Under the pieces are notes generated by a model that was given only the letters and a program-made list of their open reading frames with translations, did not search any database and was not told where the DNA came from. 64,000 bases of DNA from JBMTVN01 sp046047235 (GTDB lineage Bacteria > Verrucomicrobiota > Verrucomicrobiia > Limisphaerales > JAHDYP01), in assembly GCA_046047235.1 (NCBI GenBank), contig JBJOII010000020.1, positions 8,796 to 72,795 of the forward strand, given 5' to 3'. This document shows, one piece after another, positions 26,452-33,316 of this stretch. The translations under genes and the position numbers were made by a program. Every line of letters starts with the position of its first letter. Within the stretch, counting starts at the first letter, position 1.

Positions 26452-27795
26452 TCATCCTACTGAATTGGGAACCAGTGGGCCATCGTCTGGGACCGGTACC
26501 GACCGTGGGGACGGGCGAGCGGCCGGGCTCACTAGAAACCAGATCGCCGCAAAAGCGAGCGCAAACGCCGCGGCCCCAGACACGATCCAACTGACCAGTT
26601 TGAAAAAGTTCAAAAGGTGAACACCATCAGGCCGCAAACCAGGCCAGACCTCCCGCCCCACCATCAGTGCTGCGTAGCCCAAATACCCCATGGAATCCGC
26701 CAGATACATCAAATAGCCGAGATTACCGCGCTGGCGTGTCATGGCCAGCAACCTCTCGAAGACGGTGGTGTGAACGGCGACGTAGGGCAAATACATCCCA
26801 AACCCGAGCAACACCATAAATTCAAACGGACCCAGAACAGCCATGGTCTGCCCAACCAGAGCAACGCCGATCAATCCTAACCCGCCAGCTGAAATGCCCA
26901 GACTCAAGAAGAATGCACAGCGGTTGTCGCGAACGTAAACGATTAGCCCATTGGCCCCCAATACACCCAGTGCCACCCAGACCTCCGACTTGGCATAGAT
27001 CCCCGGTTGACCGCTAGCCCCCAATACTGACCACAATTCGGGGGCGAAATCCGCCCGAATGCTCCTCAGGATGGTGACGAGAACATAGCTCAGCGCAATC
27101 GAGACCAAGCCCGGTGCAAATCGTCGAAAGAGCAGCTGCCGCTCGACTCTCGTCATCGGAGGCCGCTCGGACCGGGCAATGACATCTCCATTAGTCGGTA
27201 CAGGAATCACCTGAAGCATCCACACAAAGCCCGCCAGGGGCAGAAGGAAGAGCCCCCCTGCGACCGCAGGCATCCACAAATCCACCAATCCTGCCTGAAG
27301 CAGATAAGCCCCGACAGATTTCGAAAAGCCATCCGCAAGGATGAAGCTGGTGCATAGTCCGGCAATCAGAGCCTCGGTCAGTTGACGTCCCTCAAGGAAA
27401 CCCAGAACAAGCCCGAACACCATCCCCAGTGAGAGCCCATTCAGAAAAAGCCAGCCCACATTCCAGGGAATCGGAGTCAAAGCGAATAAGATCAAGGCCA
27501 CCTCAGCCACCCCAACCAGACACAGCAGGGTCACCGCACGACGCGCCGCCGCCATCTCTGAGATAAACTTAATCCCGATGATCTTGGAAAGCGTGTAGCC
27601 CAATACCTGGATGGTCACCATCCAGGTCTTAAAACCAACCCCCATCCCCAAATGCTCATAAGTCCCCGCAGTAAATGGCTTCCTTAGCCCATACATGCAT
27701 GCGTAAACCCCAAAGGCTGCAGCCATTGCCCAAACCGAGGCAAACGCCTGATTGGTCATCCATCGCTGTGCTCTCGGCGGAGATGTCGTCTTCAC
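26452..27795 (-). CDS. DUF5690-type MFS transporter
   Basis: A 447-residue inner-membrane protein with about twelve hydrophobic segments and MFS-like layout. Diagnostic stretches are FGVYACMYGLRKPFTAGTY at the start, LGYTLSKIIGIKFISEM, and GYLMYLADSMGYLGYAALM near the end, all typical of the DUF5690 family. DUF5690 genes are often beside phosphonatase-like hydrolases, as here (142 bases upstream of one), so uptake of an organophosphonate or its precursor is plausible. That link is contextual. No family-level substrate is established that I can name. Confidence 0.8.
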   Translation of the reverse strand: MKTTSPPRAQRWMTNQAFASVWAMAAAFGVYACMYGLRKPFTAGTYEHLGMGVGFKTWMVTIQVLGYTLSKIIGIKFISEMAAARRAVTLLCLVGVAEVALILFALTPIPWNVGWLFLNGLSLGMVFGLVLGFLEGRQLTEALIAGLCTSFILADGFSKSVGAYLLQAGLVDLWMPAVAGGLFLLPLAGFVWMLQVIPVPTNGDVIARSERPPMTRVERQLLFRRFAPGLVSIALSYVLVTILRSIRADFAPELWSVLGASGQPGIYAKSEVWVALGVLGANGLIVYVRDNRCAFFLSLGISAGGLGLIGVALVGQTMAVLGPFEFMVLLGFGMYLPYVAVHTTVFERLLAMTRQRGNLGYLMYLADSMGYLGYAALMVGREVWPGLRPDGVHLLNFFKLVSWIVSGAAAFALAFAAIWFLVSPAARPSPRSVPVPDDGPLVPNSVG

Positions 27796-27993
27796 TACAA
27801 CACCACCTTGATCAAAGGAAGAGGTCCAATCCCAAGGTAGTGAAATAGCCTCCCCGATCCATCACGAGGATCCCGTGACCAATATGTTACGGTCTTGTAG
27901 ATATCGTTGCCGGACGACAGCAACGTCCTGACGGCAAAAAACCTACCCGTGTCCCGGCTCCGAAATGAGCTCCACAGCACCGAAAATGTGATG

Positions 27994-28228
27994 TCGTCGT
28001 CGGACCACGACAACCTACTCCAGGTGAGTAGCTTAACCCTGCTTTACCCCAAAAAAAGGGGCCTATAGGCCGCTTTTTGGCCGCATTTTTCGCCCCATAC
28101 CGTCCTGCTGGATCAACGACCCGTAAGGAGCTCTTTCTAGGGCTAAAAAGCGCTCCATAACCCCAAAAACGACCCATGAAAATGGGCAAGACACTGGTAA
28201 CCAACACGATGTCGTGGTCCGACGACGA
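27994..28228 (+). repeat. Intergenic repeat family A, copy A2
   Basis: A 235-base element with 19-base perfect terminal inverted repeats, 27994-28012 and 28210-28228. It is collinear with A1 and in the same plus-strand orientation. The internal hairpins are kept, including 28053-28078 (terminator-like) and CCCAT GAAA ATGGG at 28173-28186, whose loop and closing bases differ from A1 while the stem still pairs. Similarity with A1 runs on for about a dozen bases past the right end (GGGAACGA). Confidence 0.85.
28053..28078. terminator. Bidirectional terminator-like hairpin in A2
   Basis: Same palindrome as in A1, flanked by A and T runs. Here the bordering genes run on the minus strand, so it would be read in the opposite sense, 228 bases beyond the stop of the GH99-like gene. 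Confidence 0.55.
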
Positions 28229-28305
28229 TGGGAACGACGATGGACTCGACTAGGGGCATCTGGGGGAATTGGATACACGGCTCTCCAGCATGATTCTCTG
28301 GCTCG

Positions 28306-29787
28306 CTAGGGCACAAGCGTGAGGCGATAGTAGGAGGTTCCGGGGCTTGGCATGGGTGAGTCCGTAAAGACGACGGGGCCAACGCCGGGAGTCTGGGCCG
28401 CCACAACCTGCCAGGTGACGCCACTGAGGCTGTTGGCCGACTCCAGCCGCAGTTGGGTTCCGGAGAGAAAACCACCGGCCTCCACACGCACATTCACACC
28501 AGCGAAGGTGACATTGACCACAACGGGATGGCCTGACTCGAGGGCGTCCAACCGACGCCGGGCGAGTTCTAGATTCCCACGGACGAGATTTTCAGACACT
28601 CGCTCCATCTCGGCAGTGAGGACTGGATCGCCGCCGTGCTTCCGGCGCAAGGCCAGCAGGCGTCCGGGCAGTTCCAGATCGCTCCCCTGCCCCGTGAATT
28701 CCGGATCAAGGTAGGCGCGCCGCAGCTCCTGCACCGTCTCGAGATCACGACGCCCGAACTCCCGTGTAGGTTCGATCTGCGTCCCTTCGCCGTAATCGTT
28801 CCACGTCACCAGCTGCACCATGGCCGAGGCATTGGTCATGCCTCTGGCGAGAGTTTCGCGGAAGGTGGCCCCTTCTCGGTCGGCAATCAGACCGTAAGAC
28901 TCGCTGACTCCCGCCTCAGCGTAAATATCATGAAACCGCGGGAAGGCACTGCTTACAAAAGCCGGCCACAGGGCGGAGGAAGCCGTCTGTTCAAAACTGT
29001 TCAGGTAAGACTCCATCGTGGCGACGGGCATCTCCCCGTTGGCAGGAGCCAGCCACATCGGCGGCCAGCTGAAAGCTCCCATCGCCGGCAACACACGCTG
29101 GTGCAGGGTAAAGAACGCAGGCTGGTTGGTGCTGTCCAGCACGGAGAAGATCCGGTTCCAGTCGCGGCTCGAAACAAAATACTCGGGTCCGAAATTCAAC
29201 AGCACCGGCTTCCCATCCAGTCGTTGATACGCGGGGCTGGAGAAGTAGACCTCCTCGGCGTGGCTCATGGCCGTCTGTGCATGCAAAACAGCATCCGCAG
29301 CCGGGATATGGCCAAAGTCGATCTCCGCCTTGATCGTCCGGTCCTCATAACAGAGGCAGAAGCTCAGTCCGGCCCGCTCAACCCAGCCAAACATGGCCCG
29401 CGTCCGATTTTCGATCCCGGGGTAGTCCACGAAGTCGTCCACGCCATACCAATCGACGATCACGCCGTCGATCCCCGCAAGCTTCATCAGAAGCACCTGA
29501 TACTCCATCACGGCAGGATCCATGGAGTCGTAAGGACCCACCTGCGGATAATACCATGAAGCCAACTCGCGACGCCCGCTCGCGTCCGTCCAAACCGGAT
29601 CATAGTGGTTCATGGTCCAATGCCATCCCCATGTGGCACTGATGGGCGGCCCAACGAACCATGGCATCAAGTGAGCGAGTACCGGCTTCGATGCCCTGGC
29701 TGAAATTAAACCCCCTGCGCATACCAGGCATGCAAGCGCCACCTTCGCGAGAGATCGAATACCACTGATACCCCGGATGGACTTCAT
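28306..29787 (-). CDS. GH99/GH71-like secreted glycosidase with C-terminal sandwich domain
   Basis: A 493-residue exported protein; ATG at 29787 directly precedes the signal peptide (MKSIRGISGIRSLAKVALACLVCAG). The barrel opens LAHLMPWFVGPP and has GIDGVIVDWYGVDDF, RAGLSFCLCYEDRT, DGKPVLLNFGPEYF and ends MVQLVTWNDYGEGTQIEP. That last motif and the DWYG strand are typical of GH99-like / WbsX-type (beta/alpha)8 domains that act on mannans or related glycans. The last 90 residues form a small beta domain (VVVNVTFAGVNVRVEAGG, then TWQVVAAQTPGV) like the verrucomicrobial tail repeats in secreted proteins. Enzymatic specificity is not assigned. Confidence 0.72.
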   Translation of the reverse strand: MKSIRGISGIRSLAKVALACLVCAGGLISARASKPVLAHLMPWFVGPPISATWGWHWTMNHYDPVWTDASGRRELASWYYPQVGPYDSMDPAVMEYQVLLMKLAGIDGVIVDWYGVDDFVDYPGIENRTRAMFGWVERAGLSFCLCYEDRTIKAEIDFGHIPAADAVLHAQTAMSHAEEVYFSSPAYQRLDGKPVLLNFGPEYFVSSRDWNRIFSVLDSTNQPAFFTLHQRVLPAMGAFSWPPMWLAPANGEMPVATMESYLNSFEQTASSALWPAFVSSAFPRFHDIYAEAGVSESYGLIADREGATFRETLARGMTNASAMVQLVTWNDYGEGTQIEPTREFGRRDLETVQELRRAYLDPEFTGQGSDLELPGRLLALRRKHGGDPVLTAEMERVSENLVRGNLELARRRLDALESGHPVVVNVTFAGVNVRVEAGGFLSGTQLRLESANSLSGVTWQVVAAQTPGVGPVVFTDSPMPSPGTSYYRLTLVP

Positions 29788-29814
29788 CGTGTAATGATCA
29801 TGATGCAAAACCGC

Positions 29815-30834
29815 TTATTTACGCCCGATCCGCTCGAGAGCTTCAGGCAGCTTGGAGAACGAAAAGAGCCGCCCGAAGTCCATCAGGCCGGACAGGGCCC
29901 GCGTCTCGGTGCGATGTCCGCTCTCCTCCACAATGGCGATGGGATTCAGTCCACCCACCACAACCGTGCCGATCCGCCCCTCCCCTACCGGGCACCCTAA
30001 CACAGGCTGCCCCGGAGCACCGATACGCATGAAAGCACCCAGCCCAACAGCACTCAGCTGGTCCGCCAGGCGCACAACCATGTCCCGACTGTCAGCCGGC
30101 AGCTCCCGAAAACTCGCCCCGATCAGTCCGTCCCCATCCCGAATGGCACCGTGATAATCCGTCATGCGACTGCGGATGAAGACCTCCAGCGGATCGATGC
30201 TGGTTCCGTCGTAGCGAATGATCTCGACGAAGCGCACGGGCTTGCCCTGTCGCAGCTCAACCAAACCACCAAACCGGGAATCCGTGGGGACTCCATGTTT
30301 GAGCAACACGCCGTTCAGGGTGATGGAACACACGGTGCAGAGCCCAACGTGTCCCCGGGGCACCACCATCTCCCCCACACGCTCTCCGGGTTCTAGCAGG
30401 GACAGGAGTGTTCCCATCGCATAGCCCTTCTCGAACACGCGGCAGATTCGATCAGCACACTCCGCGAGAACCTCGAACGCGACAATCGAGGTGTTCACGA
30501 CAACCTCACCCCTGCGTTGCTCGAGGTCGAAGTTCATCCGGAAGGTCATCTGGTCGATCTTGGCAGAGAGATAACCCACTCGTTCCAAGGTCTGCGCCGC
30601 CCGGACTTCGCGCAGCCCCGCGTCGGTAATGCAATGACCCCGACGCCCCAGACTCTCGGTCAACCCTTCCTCTTCAAGTCCACGCAGATAAAGTCGAACG
30701 GTCCGTTCACTCAACTCCTGCCCCCCATCCAGCAACACCTCCGCCAACTCCCCCGAAGTCATTCGCGCCCCCACACGCTTGAGCGCGTTCAGGATGAACA
30801 GTCGGTTTCGCTCGGTCTTCTGTAGTCCGCTCAT
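29815..30834 (-). CDS. NrpR-type nitrogen regulator (HTH plus DUF128 domain)
   Basis: Transcriptional regulator of 339 residues, from ATG 30834 (MSGLQKTERN); a start at 30930 would add 32 residues of unlikely sequence. Residues 5-75 are a winged helix: RNRLFILNALKRVGARMTSGELAEVLL, LSERTVRLYLRGLEEEGL, GRRGHCITDAG. The rest is a single NrpR regulatory domain, with the family blocks VPRGHVGLCTVCSITLNGVLLKHG, FGGLVEL, YDGTSIDPLEVFI, GLIGASFRELP and VGGLNPIAIVEE. In methanogens NrpR represses nitrogen-assimilation genes and senses 2-oxoglutarate. Here it is divergent from a glutamate synthase, which supports the same role. Confidence 0.88.
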   Translation of the reverse strand: MSGLQKTERNRLFILNALKRVGARMTSGELAEVLLDGGQELSERTVRLYLRGLEEEGLTESLGRRGHCITDAGLREVRAAQTLERVGYLSAKIDQMTFRMNFDLEQRRGEVVVNTSIVAFEVLAECADRICRVFEKGYAMGTLLSLLEPGERVGEMVVPRGHVGLCTVCSITLNGVLLKHGVPTDSRFGGLVELRQGKPVRFVEIIRYDGTSIDPLEVFIRSRMTDYHGAIRDGDGLIGASFRELPADSRDMVVRLADQLSAVGLGAFMRIGAPGQPVLGCPVGEGRIGTVVVGGLNPIAIVEESGHRTETRALSGLMDFGRLFSFSKLPEALERIGRK

Positions 30835-31203
30835 AGGCTGGTCGGCTTTTCGGGTAGGCCTTTCCCCTGCCTGCGCGACTCCGGCAATTGTGCCCCAACT
30901 TGCCACATCACATCCAGAGAGGAGTGCCATTTACGGCAATCTTGCCGATATACTCAATCCAAATACTACACGCACTCACTGAGAACTGCCCCGCAGCCCC
31001 CAAGTCCAAAAGCCCTATACCCCCTCGAGAACCCTTCCACAGAGAGGCTATTAACAGCCCTTACAGACCACATTTCGTCGCAAAGGCGTTGACAGAACCT
31101 CCGACCCCGGCGCATGTCTAAAACCAATACCCCAGAAAGCAGCCGGACGTTTTATCGGCATAACCATGCCACTACGATCCGCACCCAACCCAAAGGAACC
31201 TCC
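30835..31203. promoter_or_regulatory. Divergent control region between nrpR-like and glutamate synthase genes
   Basis: 369 bases without a gene. It holds a strong palindrome at 30934-30947, overlapping half-sites at 30925-30938, and a TATACT hexamer at 30949-30954. The glutamate synthase leader (about 31100-31203) ends with AAAGGA upstream of the ATG. Transcription starts are not determinable by eye. Confidence 0.5.
30925..30947. promoter_or_regulatory. Candidate operator for the NrpR-like regulator
   Basis: CGGCAATCTTGCCG at 30934-30947 is a perfect 6-base inverted repeat with a 2-base centre. Overlapping it, TGCC-N6-GGCA at 30925-30938 has the same half-site spacing as the GGAA-N6-TTCC operator known for methanogen NrpR. 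It abuts TATACT at 30949-30954. Binding is inferred. Confidence 0.4.
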
Positions 31204-32841
31204 ATGATTCAATGGCCCAAAAGTAACGACGCCCTCGGAACCGCAAACCGTGGCAACCCCTGCGAATCGGGGCTTTGCACCCTGTGTGACTCCGCATGCA
31301 AGGGCAAATGCGAGACTTGGATCTCCTCCCTTCGCGGACGCGAACTCATCTACCCGAGGAAATTCGGCTACTCGACCTCGGGATCTTCAAACGTCACCGC
31401 TCTCGGGGTCGGCTACCACGCCTTGCGCATCCAAGGCTACGCCTACGGCACCCATGGCCTGAATGGCAACGGCGATACGGCAGACAAAGCCGTTTTCCCG
31501 AATGTCGATATCACCACCCAGTTCGGCCGAAAGATCCCGGTCAAGTGCCGGGTACCGATCATGACCGGCGCCCTCGGTTCCACCTTCGTCGCCGCCCGCT
31601 ACTGGGACTCCTTCGCCATCGGTGCCGCGCTAGCCGGCTTCCCCATCGTAGTCGGAGAAAACGTCGTGGGCGTAGACCGGCAGGCAAAACTCAAGGGAGG
31701 CAAGATCGAAGCCGCCCCGGAACTCGACCGTCGTATCGAGACCTTCTACCGCTACTTCGACGGACACGGAGCCATCATCGTCCAGATGAATGTCGAAGAC
31801 ACCCGCAACGGCGTGGCCGAATACCTCATCGACAAGTATGGCGACAAGGTAATCCTGGAACTGAAATGGGGACAGGGCGCCAAATGCATCGGCGGCGAAA
31901 TCCAGGTCGATACCTTGGACTATGCCCGTTTCCTCAAAGACCGGGGCTATGTTGTCGATCCCGATCCCTACGATCCCGTGGCAGAAAGGTCCTTCAGGGA
32001 CGGCAGCATCAAGGCGTTTGCACGCCACAGTCGACTTGGGGCCACCGAGCTATCCAGCGCTGACGCGGTGCGACAGGATTTCATGGACTCAGTCGCCCGA
32101 CTACGGGGGCTCGGCTTCAACCGAATTTCCCTGAAGACCGGTTCCTATGGCATGGAAGCCCTGGCCATGTCGCTGCGCTTCGCCACGGATGCCGGACTCG
32201 ACCTGCTCACTATTGACGGATCAGGCGGCGGCACCGGCATGAGCCCATGGAACATGATGGATCACTGGGGTGTGCCCTCCCTGCCCCTGCACGCGCGCGC
32301 GTTTGCTTACGCCGAAATCCTGAGCCGCAAAGGCCTCCAAGTGCCGGACCTTTCCTTTGGCGGGGGCCTCGCCCGCGAGGACCACCTCTTCAAGGCGCTC
32401 GCTCTCGGCGCCCCCTACACCAAACTCGTGTGTATGGGACGCGCACCCATGATCCCGGCTTTCGTCGGAAGCAACATCGAGGGTGTCCTCCGCCCACAGA
32501 ACCGCGGCCATATCAACGGACACTGGGACGAACTCCCCTCAACGGTCTCCTGCTACGGCCAAACCCCGGAAACTATCTTTACCTCCTGGGAAACCGTGGC
32601 CAACAAACTGGGAGCCGATGAAATGAGCAAGGTCCCCCTCGGCGCCATCGCCCTCGTCGCTTACGCAGACAAGCTCGCCTGCGGCCTCCAGCAGTTCCTC
32701 GCCGGAGCACGCAAGTTCTCCCTCGATCAAATCCGCCGGGAAGACCTGATGTCAGCCAACCGCGAAACCGCCCACGAAACAGGCATCCCTTACATGACCG
32801 ATGCCGAGGACGAAAAAGCCATGGCTGTATTGACCTCCTAG
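31204..32841 (+). CDS. FMN-binding glutamate synthase domain protein (archaeal-type GltS)
   Basis: Makes glutamate from 2-oxoglutarate using ammonia or channelled nitrogen. The 545-residue protein corresponds only to the FMN/synthase domain of GltB; the glutaminase domain is absent, as in archaeal forms. ATG at 31204 has AAGGA a few bases upstream, so the frame upstream to 31114 is not used. Residues 20-36 carry a cysteine cluster (C-x4-C-x2-C-x3-C-x3-C), probably an Fe-S site. Barrel motifs include MTGALGSTFVA, ELKWGQGAKCIGGE, LLTIDGSGGGTGMSPW and LSFGGGLAREDHLFKALALGA for FMN and substrate binding. It is divergent from the NrpR-like gene and followed by a terminator-like hairpin. Confidence 0.9.
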   Translation: MIQWPKSNDALGTANRGNPCESGLCTLCDSACKGKCETWISSLRGRELIYPRKFGYSTSGSSNVTALGVGYHALRIQGYAYGTHGLNGNGDTADKAVFPNVDITTQFGRKIPVKCRVPIMTGALGSTFVAARYWDSFAIGAALAGFPIVVGENVVGVDRQAKLKGGKIEAAPELDRRIETFYRYFDGHGAIIVQMNVEDTRNGVAEYLIDKYGDKVILELKWGQGAKCIGGEIQVDTLDYARFLKDRGYVVDPDPYDPVAERSFRDGSIKAFARHSRLGATELSSADAVRQDFMDSVARLRGLGFNRISLKTGSYGMEALAMSLRFATDAGLDLLTIDGSGGGTGMSPWNMMDHWGVPSLPLHARAFAYAEILSRKGLQVPDLSFGGGLAREDHLFKALALGAPYTKLVCMGRAPMIPAFVGSNIEGVLRPQNRGHINGHWDELPSTVSCYGQTPETIFTSWETVANKLGADEMSKVPLGAIALVAYADKLACGLQQFLAGARKFSLDQIRREDLMSANRETAHETGIPYMTDAEDEKAMAVLTS

Positions 32842-32843
32842 GC

Positions 32844-32960
32844 ATATCGTCCTCGGACCACGACAAGCTGCTGTAACCGAACAACTTAACTCTGTTTCCC
32901 CCCTCAAAAGCGGGCCTATGGCCCGCTTTTTGACCCTGTTTTGGGCCCCATACTGCACAC
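32844..32960 (+). repeat. Left-half family A element, A3
   Basis: Begins ATATCGTCCTCGGACCACGAC, three bases after a stop codon, one substitution from A1 in the arm. It follows A1 through the terminator hairpin and GGGCCCCATAC block to about 32960, then similarity to A1 ends. No right-hand A arm is present. Confidence 0.7.
32906..32930. terminator. Rho-independent terminator for the glutamate synthase gene, inside A3
   Basis: Perfect 11-base stem AAAAGCGGGCC / GGCCCGCTTTT with loop TAT, ending in a T run, 65 bases after the stop codon. It corresponds to the A1 hairpin, but the G-G mismatch there is a proper C-G pair here. Confidence 0.8.
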
Positions 32961-32976
32961 GGCCGGCACAGGTCGG

Positions 32977-33000
32977 TCGATTCTGGTCTCGATTCTGGTC
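32977..33000 (+). repeat. 12-base tandem duplication at the A3/B2 junction
   Basis: TCGATTCTGGTC occurs twice in direct tandem (32977-32988, 32989-33000), the second copy being the left end of family B element B2. It may be a target-site or replication slip duplication. Confidence 0.6.
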
Positions 33001-33238
33001 TAACCAGAGCAAACGGTTGGCGTGCTGTGATTTACGTAGAAAAAGGCCTCGTTTTTGGGCCTTAGAGGCGATTTTCAACCACGAAAAAGGGCTTCAAGGC
33101 CTGATCCCATCACGTTGTAGTTAGGCGGAGCTTAGAACGCGTTTCGGGGCCCGAAAATCGCGTGTAAGGCCCCATTATCGCCTCCCAACTCACGCCAACC
33201 TCTTCGCCACGAATCACTTGCTCTGGTGACACCACGAC
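32992..33238 (+). repeat. Intergenic repeat family B, copy B2
   Basis: A 247-base element collinear with B1. Ends are inverted: ATTCTGGTCTAACCAGAGC at the left and GCTCTGGTGACACCACGACT at the right pair at about 15 of 20 positions. Internal palindrome TTTCGGG G CCCGAAA at 33142-33156 and the CCTCGTTTTTGGGCCTTA block near 33047-33064 are clear. No coding capacity. Confidence 0.65.
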
Positions 33239-33316
33239 TACGCCATTGAATCGGGTCTATAGCTGGTATTAAGGTGGTTGCCGTCACCCGGCCGTTGGAG
33301 GCGAAAGGGAACACAT

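Larger units (their letters stand above)
27796..28305. other. 510-base gene-free stretch with repeat A2
   Basis: Bases 27994-28228 are repeat A2. Upstream of it are two small inverted repeats: TCACG/CGTGA at 27862-27878 and CGTTGC/GCAACG at 27905-27925. The second, in the context ATATCGTTGCCGGACGAC, looks like a decayed family A left end. The promoter of the DUF5690 gene must lie in 27796-27993 but I cannot place it. Confidence 0.55.
32842..33316. other. 475-base gene-free stretch with composite repeat A3/B2
   Basis: Starts two bases after the glutamate synthase stop with the left half of a family A element, followed by a complete family B element ending near 33238. The final 78 bases lead into the EF-G gene and contain its ribosome-binding site (GAAAGGGA at 33303-33310). 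No gene is present. Confidence 0.6.

Noticed and set aside
27862..27878. TCACG-N7-CGTGA inverted repeat upstream of the DUF5690 gene
   Set aside because: Five-base arms occur often by chance in a 200-base gap; no second copy was found to support an operator.
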